Below are positions 1 to 9,379 of a DNA stretch of 64,000 bases, one piece after another (position 1 is the first letter of the stretch; each line of letters starts with the position of its first letter). A program made the translations under genes and the position numbers. Source of the stretch: CALBJU01 sp965247125 (GTDB lineage: Bacteria > Bacteroidota > Rhodothermia > Rhodothermales > UBA10348); NCBI GenBank assembly GCA_965247125.1, contig CBDFGO010000001.1, forward strand, positions 124,001 through 188,000. Reading direction: 5' to 3'. The notes under the pieces were generated by a model. It did not search any database, was not told the DNA's origin, and saw only the letters and a program-made list of their open reading frames with translations.

Positions 1-492
1 TTCTTCGAGCGCTTCCACACAGAAGTCGGTGTCCATCGTATTGGAGATCCGGCGTGAGAGTACTTTTCGGCTGTACCAGTCGATGACGGCGACCAGGTAA
101 ACGAATCCCCTTTTCATCGGAATGAATGTGATGTCGCTTGCGTAAACCTGCCGGGGCCGCGTCACGTTGAGCTTACGCAAGAGATACGGATAAATCTTGT
201 GACCTTTTCCCGGAATCGAGGTCCGTTTCTTAGGATAAATGGCAATAAGGCCCATCAGACGCATTAATCGCCGGATTCGATGGCGGCCCACAAAAATACC
301 TCTGTCCTCGAGCGCATCCTTCATGGTGCGCGATCCTCGCGTGGGACGCTCAAGGTAGAGCTCATCCAGTTTTTTCATCACGGCCAGGTTCTCTTTGCTC
401 TCGTCCACCGGCTTGTAATAGGCCGTCGAGCGGTTCAGCTCCAGCAGATTGCACTGCCGTTTGATGGAGAGGTCGTGGATTGGGTCGATCAT
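1..492 (-). CDS. IS3-family transposase OrfB, partial
   Basis: The start codon at 492 opens the same protein as the complete OrfB at 24175-25002, which has an HTH_21-type N-terminus followed by a DDE integrase core. The C-terminal roughly 112 residues, including the last catalytic Glu, are beyond the window edge. Expression as an OrfAB fusion probably uses a -1 frameshift at the slippery run 534-540 inside orfA, because the OrfB frame is open upstream of its own ATG. Confidence 0.9.
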   Translation of the reverse strand, partial: MIDPIHDLSIKRQCNLLELNRSTAYYKPVDESKENLAVMKKLDELYLERPTRGSRTMKDALEDRGIFVGRHRIRRLMRLMGLIAIYPKKRTSIPGKGHKIYPYLLRKLNVTRPRQVYASDITFIPMKRGFVYLVAVIDWYSRKVLSRRISNTMDTDFCVEALEE

Positions 493-506
493 TTGGCGGC
501 GCTCAC

Positions 507-794
507 CTACTGGGTGCGACCGAGCGCTTTGGATAAAAAATCCTTCTCCATCGAAAGCTCGCCAATCTTGGCGTGAAGCTCCTTGATCTGGCCCTCCTCG
601 TTGTGCTTTCCGGAATGCCCTTTTTCAAAGACCTCTTCAGCGTCCTGAATCAGCTTCTTTTTCCACGTCTGAATCTGGTTCGGATGCACCTGGAACTGGT
701 CTGCCAACTCAGCCATTGTGCGATCTCCTTTGACCGCCGCCAGCGCTACTTTTGCTTTGAAGGCATTGCTGTGATTTCTTCTTTTGCGACTCAT
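507..794 (-). CDS. IS3-family transposase OrfA
   Basis: DNA-binding helix-turn-helix protein (HTH_8/HTH_Tnp_1 type) beginning MSRKRRNHSN, about 95 aa, with a C-terminal coiled coil expected to form a leucine zipper with OrfB. I chose this internal ATG because a purine-rich AGAAAGGA lies just upstream of it; an upstream ATG at 830 is also in frame. It differs from copy 2 at few residues (for example VFEKGH versus VVEKGY). Near the 3' end the codons TTT TTA are preceded by T, giving a canonical T TTT TTA slippery heptamer for -1 frameshifting into orfB. Confidence 0.9.
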   Translation of the reverse strand: MSRKRRNHSNAFKAKVALAAVKGDRTMAELADQFQVHPNQIQTWKKKLIQDAEEVFEKGHSGKHNEEGQIKELHAKIGELSMEKDFLSKALGRTQ

Positions 795-881
795 CGTTTG
801 TATCCTTTCTTGAGGGTGATAAGATCGCAAGACTCCACCTTATTTGTTGTTCAGACTGTCCGATGAATCAGGACCATCTCT

Positions 882-1842
882 CCGGGCGCCATCATAGCGT
901 CCACGAGAGTTACGATTTCTTTGCCCGATAGATTGGTAATGGTCACCCGCACGCTGGACTCTTCTTTCACTTCGAAAGTGAACTGAGTCGTAAGAGAAAA
1001 CGGATTTGAAAATTCTGATTAAGATCAAACCCGCCGGGAAGCTCTCCGGGATCTTCAATTCCTGTTGGTTGAGCCACGATCGGATACATATTGAGATTTA
1101 ATTGATCGAAATATGCAATGCGACTCGGAATGGTCTGCTCAATCGTGTTTTTTAATGCTGTATCGATTCTATCGGCCCGGAATCTGATGGCCAAGTAAGT
1201 AAGAAAACTTTCGGCCACATCTTCTCGATCAGGATTGTCCTGGGCGTATGTAGATATGAATTCTGGATCGCTGATTTGAGCCGAAAGCCAGCCAGGCGAA
1301 GCCGCGTGCGAAGCGTCGAGCGAGGTATGCGCGGCTTCATGAACGAGCGTCTCTTCCAAAATTCCATCCGTTATGTAGATGGCAGCCTGGCCGACATGAA
1401 TCAGAATATTGTTGTTTCCTCCCCCAAAGGGTGCTACCCCCTCGTGAATCCACATAGTCTGCATGTCCTGTCTGAGGGCAGTCGGCAATCGTCCTACTTC
1501 AGTTGCGTAGGTCGCCGCCTCTATCATGGCTGCGTCAGACGAGCCGAACTCGGGATTGACCTGGATCTCGGCGGTTAAACCATCATCGAACACGGCGTCA
1601 AACAGAAACGCGTTTTCCTGCACCCAATTATTGATACGTCGATCGAACATGGTTCGGATACCTTGTCCGGTATAAGTAACACTCAGGAGGGTCGTCGGAT
1701 CGTCCGAGGTGATTATGTCGGGATCGATGAATATCGTTCCGGCAAACGGGGGATCGCTTTCTTCATCAGAGAAGATGTGTCCGTTCCACGCTGACAGCGG
1801 GAGAAGAAGCGCCAAGAGAGAGAACGGTAGAAACTTACGCAC
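882..1842 (-). pseudogene. Secreted zincin-like metalloprotein with T9SS sorting domain, frameshifted and truncated by IS3
   Basis: Signal peptide at residues 1-19 (hydrophobic LLALLLPLSA). A zinc-protease motif HEAAH at about 168-172 is followed by a conserved acidic region (REDVAESF). After residue ~275 the frame breaks in a 4-base T run (minus strand; 1009-1012 on the plus strand). One added T restores a classic type-A T9SS domain start (LNQNF-SNPFSLTTQFTFEV) that continues in the other frame through LSGKEIVTLVDAM. This domain is then cut at 881 by IS3, losing about the last 30 residues. Two independent lesions suggest a dead gene. The protein would have been exported to the surface by T9SS; its peptidase substrate is unknown. 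Confidence 0.8.
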
Positions 1843-1958
1843 AGCACAGGACCGATATTGATCGGCAATGGATTCTCCTGATCAATCTAATACTGTCAAA
1901 GTCGGGTCGAAAGTATTGTTTAGGCGTCGCCTTCGCCACGGCGCAATGCTCGATGATA

Positions 1959-2039
1959 TTACGCCAGCGTGCCAATTACGAGCGCGATTGCAAAGATGAT
2001 CACTGTATGTTTGAGTATGGATCGCGTATCGATAGCCAT
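1959..2039 (-). CDS. Possible 26-aa single-span membrane peptide
   Basis: Short frame beginning MAIDTRSILKHT followed by a strongly hydrophobic stretch (VIIFAIALVIGTLA) and a TAA stop. A GAGGTT sequence lies a few bases upstream of the ATG. The polar N-terminus plus one hydrophobic helix is the usual layout of bacterial small membrane proteins. It sits alone between the zincin pseudogene and the cyclase gene. I know of no family for it; a chance frame remains possible. Confidence 0.35.
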   Translation of the reverse strand: MAIDTRSILKHTVIIFAIALVIGTLA

Positions 2040-2314
2040 AATTGTAACCTCAGTATGTAAAACGCCTGAACCTGCTTATTAAAACCAGAGGCCTGGTTTC
2101 GTTAGAGGAACACGTGTTTCAGATCGATAATGTTACCTCTACGGCGCAATTACTTGAGAAAAAGTCACTTCTTCGATCAAGATTCTTCCTTTTAATTCAG
2201 GTTGACGATTGAAGCCGGACACTGCAGGGGGAATCCCCCGCCCCGAGCGAATGTCCGATTTGTCCACAAGATTGTCCCGACTACCTGGCCGTAAGAGTCA
2301 GCTTCGACACGTGA

Positions 2315-3337
2315 TCAGGCTAGACCAATGAGCTGTACGGCTTCCGCCTTACCTCGGAGCTCGACAGCACCCAGATTCCTTGGTGTGATGAAATTCGGCA
2401 AATCGAGCGCAGCCACCAGCTTTTCTGACGCAATCAGAAGTTGGTCCATTTCGTTACACTTGGACTGAATTCGAGCGGTGGTATCGAGCACGTCACCGTT
2501 GTAGACAATTTCTTTCTTCAGGTCCCCAATCTCGGCCGTGATAACGTCACCGAAGTGCAGTCCAGCCTTGAATTCCGGGACGTGGCCATATTCCGCCAAA
2601 TAGTGGTCGCGCTTGCTGTGAATTTCGGCCAGCATTTCGATAAAAACACGTACACAGTTGGCATCGCGGAGGCCAACCTCGACGGGCCAGCTCAAAACAA
2701 CCTCGTCTCCTACGTACTGATAGATCTCTGCTCCCCGATCCAGAATCGGCTCCGAGATATCCCTAAAGAAGGTGTTCAACAGTGAAAAGTAGGCCGCTGC
2801 ACCCAGAGTCTCAGCTAGCGAAGTTGAAGATTTCACGTCTATAAACATGAAGACTCTTCTCTCGACCCGCGGGTGATGATACATGCCAGACAAATACCTG
2901 ACCAGCGTACCGGGACCCAGTAATCGATTCAATTGAAGGAAGAACACCACCACCAGGTGTATCAAATAAACGAGTCCAATCTGCCCCAGAAATTCGGTGG
3001 ACAGAAGCCAGTCGAAGAACTCCTCCATTTCAAATCCCTGGGCGAGGCCCCCGATATATCCCACGATCATCCACGGAATGGCTATCACGGCAAGGTAAAT
3101 GAGACTTTTTACTACCACAGCAATCGAAAACGGCAATGGATCGGTGATCGAGATGACGCGCGTATTTTCCAGCATCGCGAGGGTGATTCCAATCACGAGA
3201 CCCGTTCCAAAGCCCCACATCGTAATGTCACCCGACTCGATGATCTCCCAGCAAAACCCTATACCGCCGTACACAACCGTGAACACCACGAAAGCACGGA
3301 TGCGGAGAAATGTCCTGCGTCTGAGCCGATTTGCCAT
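2315..3337 (-). CDS. Membrane-anchored class III nucleotide cyclase
   Basis: About 340 aa. The N-terminal half has some four hydrophobic segments (roughly residues 14-28, 43-57, 70-98 and 117-137). The C-terminal half is a class III cyclase catalytic domain: first metal Asp in FIDVKSSTS (~D167), second in YVGDEVV (~D211), and the transition-state Arg in TTARIQ. The usual Asn of the GxxVNxAxR motif is Asp here (GDVLDTTARI), which may alter activity. The start at MANRLRRR is preferred over an upstream in-frame ATG at 3391 because the basic N-terminus directly precedes the first helix. Product is probably cAMP; cGMP is possible. No operon partner. Confidence 0.85.
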   Translation of the reverse strand: MANRLRRRTFLRIRAFVVFTVVYGGIGFCWEIIESGDITMWGFGTGLVIGITLAMLENTRVISITDPLPFSIAVVVKSLIYLAVIAIPWMIVGYIGGLAQGFEMEEFFDWLLSTEFLGQIGLVYLIHLVVVFFLQLNRLLGPGTLVRYLSGMYHHPRVERRVFMFIDVKSSTSLAETLGAAAYFSLLNTFFRDISEPILDRGAEIYQYVGDEVVLSWPVEVGLRDANCVRVFIEMLAEIHSKRDHYLAEYGHVPEFKAGLHFGDVITAEIGDLKKEIVYNGDVLDTTARIQSKCNEMDQLLIASEKLVAALDLPNFITPRNLGAVELRGKAEAVQLIGLA

Positions 3338-3426
3338 TTTGACAACGATTGATAAGCGCTGAATCGCTACAGGTGTAGCTCCCCATAGCACTGAAGATCA
3401 GGTACGCCAATCGCCTTGGCATTGTT

Positions 3427-3870
3427 TTAGCGATCCTCACTCCGACGCATACGTGAAAATGGATGACCGTTGCATCCGGTCCTGGGCGTGTCCCGTCTCG
3501 CGATATCGACAGATTCGGCCGCTTCTGCAGAGATCGCGTCGTATGCACTGACACAGAAGCCCCACGCGAAGGGAGGCATCCCACTTAATTCTACCCAGTC
3601 GATTCGCGTCCACAGACCTGCTTCACCAGGATTCGCCTCATCGTTCCGAGCGATGAGGTACTGATCGTTCGCGGCCCACTTCAAGACGTGATATTTGGCG
3701 CGCGGAAGCTGCCGCCATGCGTTCTGGTCGATCGAATACTTGATGCCATAGTCATCTTCGAATTCGCCCTGAAGGAAGGAGGGTGGGTTGCCGTGGTTGT
3801 TCGATTTCACCGCTGCAGGTGCCAGACAGCCGGCGACCAAAAGTACGATGAAGTAGAACGAGTAGCGCAA
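3427..3870 (-). CDS. Putative lipoprotein of unknown function
   Basis: A hydrophobic signal sequence ends in a lipobox (LLVAGC), so the mature protein should be lipid-anchored. The best start is a TTG just before RYSFYF; the frame also extends upstream to an ATG at 3987, but that would put 39 residues before the signal peptide. The mature part (~120 aa) has several Trp and Cys residues and no domain I recognise. It lies 89 bp downstream of the cyclase gene on the same strand. Confidence 0.6.
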   Translation of the reverse strand: MRYSFYFIVLLVAGCLAPAAVKSNNHGNPPSFLQGEFEDDYGIKYSIDQNAWRQLPRAKYHVLKWAANDQYLIARNDEANPGEAGLWTRIDWVELSGMPPFAWGFCVSAYDAISAEAAESVDIARRDTPRTGCNGHPFSRMRRSEDR

Positions 3871-3985
3871 GACGGTGCGGTCATGTGGATGAGGGGAGGG
3901 CGGCCTCTCAGAAACTAACGGTCCCCAAAACTTCGTGCAATTGCCACAAGCATTCGAAGGAAGGGGAATCCACCATCCGAATAAC

Positions 3986-4022
3986 AAAAAAGAGGACTTC
4001 CGACAATTTGGCGGAAGTCCTC
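3986..4022 (-). terminator. Intrinsic terminator, original terminator of the tRNA(CAT) locus
   Basis: An 11-bp perfect stem (gaggacttccg / cggaagtcctc, 3992-4002 with 4012-4022) is followed on the minus strand by a run of six T. It starts about 10 nt beyond the 3' end of the tRNA fragment at 4033-4077, where a terminator for an intact tRNA gene would be. The intact tRNA at 9709-9781 has no comparable terminator behind it. Confidence 0.85.
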
Positions 4023-4032
4023 ATAAAACTGG

Positions 4033-4077
4033 AGTGGGCCCGGCAGGAATTGAACCTGCGACCTACCGATCATGAGT
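4033..4077 (-). repeat. 3' part of tRNA(CAT), 45-bp direct repeat of 9707-9751
   Basis: The segment matches 9707-9751 at 44 of 45 positions (single difference at 4071/9745, next to the anticodon CAT). It covers the anticodon arm, T arm and acceptor 3' strand plus the discriminator base. It lies on the same strand as the intact tRNA and on the side expected of an attachment-site copy left when DNA integrates into a tRNA 3' end. The duplicated DNA encloses two kinase genes. Confidence 0.85.
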
Positions 4078-4111
4078 GGGGAATCAGGTCAGGTCACGAT
4101 CTACATCATCC

Positions 4112-6451
4112 TCAGAATCCCACCCGGTCTACCAGCCCCTGATATCTCGGATCGGAGCGGAACGGATCAAGCCGTTCGTCGACTTGCATGAAGGGAACAC
4201 ACATCGCATGTTCGTCCACCGCTTTGCTGAGCCAGTCAAATGCGCGATCCATTGCGCCGAGTTGAACGTGTACCAATGCGAGTTCGTACTTGCAGAAATA
4301 ATTGTAGTTGGCCTCCTCCTCCAATTCGGGAAGAAGCGCCCGAGCCTTATCGTCAGCACCCGCGAGAGCGTAGCCAACCATACCATAAGCGATCCACAGC
4401 AGACCGAGAGATTCTTGCGAGACCTCGGCTACTTCTCCCGGTTTCGGCATCACTTTATCCAGTTCAGCAATCGCCTCAGTGAACTTCCCGGTCAGTGCAA
4501 GCAATGTTGCGAGCTGTACGATTGTTCTTCCCCCATTCGGATAAATTCCCAGCGTCTCTCGAGCGAAATCGATACCCTCTTCGTAATCTCCGTTGAACTG
4601 AAAAGCAAGCAGAGAATTATAGCGACCACCAAGTGTGTGTGCGTTGTATTGTCTTATCCGACGGAGTTCTTGCCTAGCCTCTGCCCGTTTTTCGCGGGAT
4701 GTGAGCAGAAGGGCCAGCGTGGATCTCGCCTCAATCGATCTCGGAGAGATAGACAATGCTCTGGTCAGAGACCTCTCTGACTCGTCCCAGTCCCAAGTGA
4801 AGAACAAGTGGTAGATGCCCAGAGTGGTCCATGCGAGATGATCCAGGGAATCCAGGCGAATGGCATGCTCGGCAGCTTGGACAGCCTTCGGCCAATCCGC
4901 CATCCCTTCTATCGTCGCGATCAGGACATAAAGGTTGCCTAATTCAGAAAAAGCCTCCGCCAGTGTCGAATCTATCTCGATGGCCTGTTTTAGATATTCG
5001 ATTCCTCGTCGGTAATCAGGTACAGTATTGGCATTCCTTGTTGCGCGACCCTGCGTGAGGAGCCGGTAGGCCTCAGGGCTAATGGTGCGGTTTCTGGAGA
5101 TTAGGTGCTCCTCCTCGGCGGAAAGGACAAAACCCGACGTCCCGATAATGCCGCGAGCCACATCGTTGTACAGATTCAGGATATCCGATTCTGATCCTTC
5201 ATACACCTCATTCCAGAGGAGAACATCCGAGTGAGTATCATTTAGAAATATTTCTATGGAGAAAAGACCAGCTTTTTGTGTGACATCACCCGTCATATAC
5301 ATATCGACTCCCATCTCGGCGGCAGCTTCCGGGGGGAGGACTCCAGTGGCAAGTTGAGCTATGCCTTCGGAAAGTGGAGACACGGGAAGGGCATCGAGGT
5401 GCTTAAGTTTCTCGATGATCTGGTTCGTCGCTTCCTCCGCAATCTGAGGCTCGGTTCCAATACCAGCGGCCAGCGGGAAGATCGCGAGCGAGCGAATCCC
5501 GGAAGGCTGGGTACTTCCTGATTGGTTGAGCTGAAAAGCAATTAAAGAAACGATCGCTAGCGCGACGATGGTGACAAGAGAGATGCGAGCAGACCCCAGT
5601 CTCCAACGAGGCACTTTTGTCGCGGTTATAGTGTCTGGCGATGAGTCCAGTTTTAGGTCGATATCCTCAAGAACCTCGCGCGCAGCCGAATATCTATTGT
5701 CTGCTTCCTTCTCGAGCAATCGATGCACGACTCGGGTGACCCACGGAGGAGTGCCGGGTCTCACCGTGTCGATAGCCTCCGGATTCGTATTTAACACCGC
5801 GTATAGCTGTGCTTCGGAATACGGCGCCTTGAACGGTCGCCGTCCTGCGAGCATTTCATAAAGGAGCACGCCTACCGACCACAGATCCGACCTTGAATCT
5901 AGATCTTCTCCCTTTGCCTGTTCGGGACTCATGTATGCGAGGGATCCCACAGTCGATCCTGTCTTCGTTATGTCCTCGCCGCCGACCAGTTTTGCGAGGC
6001 CGAAATCCATGATGACGGCCCTGCCATCGACCAGCATAACGTTCGCGGGCTTGATGTCGCGGTGGACGATTCCAGCGTCGTGCGCCTTCTGAAGTCCACC
6101 CAGGATCTGCCGGCTTATAGATACGGCCTCGTCTATATCAACGCTGCCTTCCTGAATACGAGCTGCGAGAGTTTGTCCCTCATAACAGGGCATTACGATG
6201 TAGAACTGCCCGTCATCGGTCTCGCCGACGTGGTGGATCGTACAAATATTAGGGTGTTCAAGCGATGAGGCGGCTATCGCTTCCTGCTCGAATCGAAGGC
6301 GAGCATTTTCGTCTGCGGTCAGATGAGCAGGCAGTACTTTCAAAGCCACCATTCGACCGAGCTTGCTGTCCTCGGCCTTATACACGATTCCCATGCCACC
6401 GCGGCCCAGTTCTTCGAGGATTTTGTAATGGGATAAGTTCTTGCCAACCAT
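4112..6451 (-). CDS. Ser/Thr protein kinase with TPR sensor half
   Basis: About 779 aa from the ATG at MVGKNLSHYKI; the frame extends eight codons upstream to a TTG. The N-terminal kinase domain is complete: glycine loop LGRGGMGIVY, Lys in VALKVLP (~38), HRDIKPANV (Asp ~132), DFG (~149-151) and SPEQ in place of APE. A single membrane helix at ~290-309 separates it from an external half with a FlgO/TolB-like alpha-beta module (SLAIFPL..., ~320-430) and then TPR-type helical repeats to the end. It is probably a signalling receptor kinase. Its upstream DNA and first 20 residues are closely similar to those of the next kinase gene, pointing to tandem duplication. Confidence 0.9.
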   Translation of the reverse strand: MVGKNLSHYKILEELGRGGMGIVYKAEDSKLGRMVALKVLPAHLTADENARLRFEQEAIAASSLEHPNICTIHHVGETDDGQFYIVMPCYEGQTLAARIQEGSVDIDEAVSISRQILGGLQKAHDAGIVHRDIKPANVMLVDGRAVIMDFGLAKLVGGEDITKTGSTVGSLAYMSPEQAKGEDLDSRSDLWSVGVLLYEMLAGRRPFKAPYSEAQLYAVLNTNPEAIDTVRPGTPPWVTRVVHRLLEKEADNRYSAAREVLEDIDLKLDSSPDTITATKVPRWRLGSARISLVTIVALAIVSLIAFQLNQSGSTQPSGIRSLAIFPLAAGIGTEPQIAEEATNQIIEKLKHLDALPVSPLSEGIAQLATGVLPPEAAAEMGVDMYMTGDVTQKAGLFSIEIFLNDTHSDVLLWNEVYEGSESDILNLYNDVARGIIGTSGFVLSAEEEHLISRNRTISPEAYRLLTQGRATRNANTVPDYRRGIEYLKQAIEIDSTLAEAFSELGNLYVLIATIEGMADWPKAVQAAEHAIRLDSLDHLAWTTLGIYHLFFTWDWDESERSLTRALSISPRSIEARSTLALLLTSREKRAEARQELRRIRQYNAHTLGGRYNSLLAFQFNGDYEEGIDFARETLGIYPNGGRTIVQLATLLALTGKFTEAIAELDKVMPKPGEVAEVSQESLGLLWIAYGMVGYALAGADDKARALLPELEEEANYNYFCKYELALVHVQLGAMDRAFDWLSKAVDEHAMCVPFMQVDERLDPFRSDPRYQGLVDRVGF

Positions 6452-6620
6452 GATGATGCGCGTTAGGAGCCTCAAGTAACGGGATTACGAGTTGGCGTGC
6501 AATCCTGTGGAGGCAAGCGCAGCGAAAAACATGCTTGCGGTTAAAAGGGGATCACACCTGAAATTTGGTCGGAATTGTCGAGAGGTCGGCGACAGGCCCC
6601 ACCCCTTTCTCAAACGACTG
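6452..6620 (-). repeat. Duplicated 5' region shared by the two kinase genes
   Basis: The DNA upstream of this kinase start repeats the DNA upstream of the second kinase (about 9380-9535). Shared blocks include gcgcgttaggagcc, caagtaacg, gattac, gtgcaatcc and the longer agaggtcggcgacaggcccc. The two genes thus probably share promoter and leader signals. I cannot pick the -10/-33 elements with confidence. Confidence 0.6.
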
Positions 6621-6709
6621 GTATCGGGTCCTGACAGCCTCACAAATTGGCTGTACGGCCACGTATCAGGACAAGGGAAACACAGGCTCAAGAACCGCTG
6701 AGCAGCCCC

Positions 6710-9379
6710 TCACTCATCCTTCAGCGTCTGCGCCCAGTTGGTGATTATCTGAATATCAAAAATTCTACTATGGTCACCGACGCGCTCGGTCTCATAAATG
6801 AAAAACCGTTTTCCGTCATTAAAAACATCGAATTGCGCTGGTCTATAGTCCTTCAACAATTCGACTGGTTGGGGATTTGCGACGGACAATCCATCTCTTA
6901 TTTCTGCCATCATTACAACATTATCTCCAGCTAGGTAATAGAGTGTTCGACTATCACTCGACCACCGAGCTTGACTGGGATTGTCCCCTTGCGAGACCCT
7001 AATTTTACCATCCTTGGACGGGTAGTCAACGACAAACAGCTCAGAATTTCCGGTTTCCGTAGACTTATAAGCCATTCGATTTCCGTTTGGTGACAGCAGT
7101 GGATTATACTCGGCGTTTGGAGTTGAAAGAAAGACGCACGCGGTAATACTATCGCTCATCGAGAGTGCCCAGATATCTCCCAGATCGTCATCAAATTGGT
7201 CCGTAAAAAGTAGTGTCTTTCCATTGGGTGTCCAGTTACCCACGTCTCTCAAATTATCGTCGGACCATAAAAGCCGTGTTTCGCCCGTCGATAGATCATG
7301 AAGATAAATTCCCTGATCTCGATCCCGGTCAGAACGTATTGAGAAAGAGTCTCCCCCCAGTGTCCACGCCGGAGTGTTGTTATTTGCGCGTCCGATAAGT
7401 TTGCGATAATCGAAAGAAGTCAAGTCCAGTTCATATATGAACTCCATCGTTCCTCCCACTTCAAGAAGTAAGCTTTCGTTGTCGGGTTTGAGCGTCAGAC
7501 CATTAATCTGCAGGGAGGACTCCGGAAGAATTTGAGTTGCGTCAGGGCCGACTATGTAACTTCTTCGAATGGTGCGACCTTCATTGAGTCCGAAAATCAA
7601 CGTTCCATTTTCGGATATGTCGTAACGTGCATCTTGGTTGCCTCGAAGGTGTACTCCAGCGACTACTTTAGTTTGAGGACCTGTCGTGAGATGTGTTCGA
7701 TCCATCGAAGTAACGTATAAACCGTCTCTTCTGGCAAAAAGCAGATTATTCTCACCGTACAAAGTCGGATGTGATCCACCAGCGAAAAGTTCTGTCGCTT
7801 GGCCAGTCTCCACGTCGTAGTAAGCGACGGTGGCTTCTTCGGCGGTTTCCGTATCGTCCCTGCGGATCGTGAAAAGTATTCCACGACCATCAGTCGTAGT
7901 TCGAGGATATCGATAGGAGAAATGTCCTTGTTCAAGGTCAAGTTCTACTAAGACACGTCTGTTATTTCCATCGGCTGACACAACGTATATACCGCCCGTC
8001 CAGTCCGGAACGAATATAGTTTCGTCATTGTTGAGCCAATCCACTCCACGGCATCTGATTACACCCGCAGTGTTTGTTACAAACTCAGGAAGACCGCCGC
8101 CGACACTTACTTTCCAAACTGCGGCATTATCGCAATAGGCGATCCACTGACCGTTGGGTGAAAAAGATGGAGTCCGTCCTCCCTCTGTTCCGGCAATCGG
8201 GCGAATGACGAAATCATCGATGTGTCTCAAATACAGTCGAAATCCTCCAGATTCCAGAATTGGTACAGCGATCAGCGAGCCATCTGGTGAGATGGCAATA
8301 GTACCGGAATTAGGGTGATAAGCCCTCCTCGATACACCTGCCTCGTCCATCATCGTCAGAGTTGACGCCACGACTGGGTCATCGCCTTTTCGATCTCGAT
8401 CAAGTACCTGTGCGACGAACCACGTTCCAATCATAGCGGTCAGCAGGACCCCAATCCAAATCAGATGAATAACATTAAGATTGGTGGTCGATTGCCTCGC
8501 GACCGTATGCGTGTTGGCGGATGAAATTCGGGACATACCAGCGGTCGAAAGATCCACATTTCGAAGATCGACAAGGAGTTCTGTAGCTGTCTGGTATCGG
8601 TCTACGGCATTCTTCGCGAGACACTTCGACACAATCCACTCCATGCCCATCGGCACTCCTGTGCGTACCGCTGTCAGAGGTTCTGGCTCTTCGTTTATGA
8701 TCGAATAGACGACCGCTTGCTCGTAGTCTCCACCGAAAGGATGTCTTCCTGCGATCATCTCGTAGAGCATAACACCAAGTGCCCAGAGGTCTGTACGGGC
8801 ATCGACTTCTTCGCCTCTCGCTTGCTCAGGACTCATATACGCAACAGTGCCAAGCGTAGAACCCATGCGGGTGAGCTTAGTGGACTGTGCTGTTTGAGCG
8901 AGACCAAAGTCCAATATCTTTGCTCTCCCACCGCCGTCCATCATGACGTTGGCGGCTTTAATGTCGCGATGGGCAATGTCCTTCTTGTGTGCTGCTTCGA
9001 GACCAGCGGCGATCTCGCTTGCGATGCGAACAGCTTCCTCCAGCTTCATCGGGCCTTGCTTGATACGGTCCTCAAGCGTATCACCTTCGATGAACTCCAT
9101 CGCGATGAAGGGCCGGAGGTCGTCGTCCTTGGAGCCCTCTGGCACCGCTTCATCTATCTCGTAGACCGTTGCAATGTTTGGGTGCGAGAGGGATGCAGCA
9201 GCGCGAGCTTCGCGGTAGAACCGAGCCCGGTCATCCTCACTCGAAAGAGCAGCGGCAGGCAGCACCTTGATGGCAACCGTGCGGTGTAGTTTGGTGTCCT
9301 CACCCTTGTACACAATTCCCATTCCTCCGCGACCGAGTTCGGATAGGATCTTGTAATGCGATAAGGACTTGCCGACCAT
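6710..9379 (-). CDS. Ser/Thr protein kinase with TolB-like beta-propeller
   Basis: About 889 aa from the ATG at MVGKSLSHYKI. The kinase domain has LGRGGMGIVY, catalytic Lys in VAIKVLP (~38), HRDIKAANV (Asp ~139), DFG (~157-159) and SPEQ. A transmembrane helix follows (~307-330, IGVLLTAMIGTWFVA). The outer part is built of WD40/PD40-type blades as in TolB (repeated SPDG/SPNG turns such as ISPDGSLIA, FSPNGQWIA, LSPNGNRMA). It is the tandem paralogue of the TPR kinase, keeping the same kinase and leader but a different sensor half. The stop lies 258 bp upstream of the next kinase start on the same strand. Confidence 0.9.
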   Translation of the reverse strand: MVGKSLSHYKILSELGRGGMGIVYKGEDTKLHRTVAIKVLPAAALSSEDDRARFYREARAAASLSHPNIATVYEIDEAVPEGSKDDDLRPFIAMEFIEGDTLEDRIKQGPMKLEEAVRIASEIAAGLEAAHKKDIAHRDIKAANVMMDGGGRAKILDFGLAQTAQSTKLTRMGSTLGTVAYMSPEQARGEEVDARTDLWALGVMLYEMIAGRHPFGGDYEQAVVYSIINEEPEPLTAVRTGVPMGMEWIVSKCLAKNAVDRYQTATELLVDLRNVDLSTAGMSRISSANTHTVARQSTTNLNVIHLIWIGVLLTAMIGTWFVAQVLDRDRKGDDPVVASTLTMMDEAGVSRRAYHPNSGTIAISPDGSLIAVPILESGGFRLYLRHIDDFVIRPIAGTEGGRTPSFSPNGQWIAYCDNAAVWKVSVGGGLPEFVTNTAGVIRCRGVDWLNNDETIFVPDWTGGIYVVSADGNNRRVLVELDLEQGHFSYRYPRTTTDGRGILFTIRRDDTETAEEATVAYYDVETGQATELFAGGSHPTLYGENNLLFARRDGLYVTSMDRTHLTTGPQTKVVAGVHLRGNQDARYDISENGTLIFGLNEGRTIRRSYIVGPDATQILPESSLQINGLTLKPDNESLLLEVGGTMEFIYELDLTSFDYRKLIGRANNNTPAWTLGGDSFSIRSDRDRDQGIYLHDLSTGETRLLWSDDNLRDVGNWTPNGKTLLFTDQFDDDLGDIWALSMSDSITACVFLSTPNAEYNPLLSPNGNRMAYKSTETGNSELFVVDYPSKDGKIRVSQGDNPSQARWSSDSRTLYYLAGDNVVMMAEIRDGLSVANPQPVELLKDYRPAQFDVFNDGKRFFIYETERVGDHSRIFDIQIITNWAQTLKDE

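Larger units (their letters stand above)
1..881 (-). mobile_element. IS3-family element, copy 1, cut by the window edge
   Basis: The right terminus 'aggaccatctct' ends at 881 and is the same as in the complete copy at 24122-25391, which has 12-bp perfect terminal inverted repeats (agagatggtcct). The element carries orfA and the N-terminal part of orfB on the minus strand; its other end lies outside the window. It sits inside the C-terminal sorting domain of a secreted zincin gene (882-1842) and truncates it. Confidence 0.9.

Noticed and set aside
4076..4780. 234-aa plus-strand frame starting in the tRNA fragment
   Set aside because: Lies entirely opposite the kinase C-terminus and the tRNA scar; composition is not protein-like.
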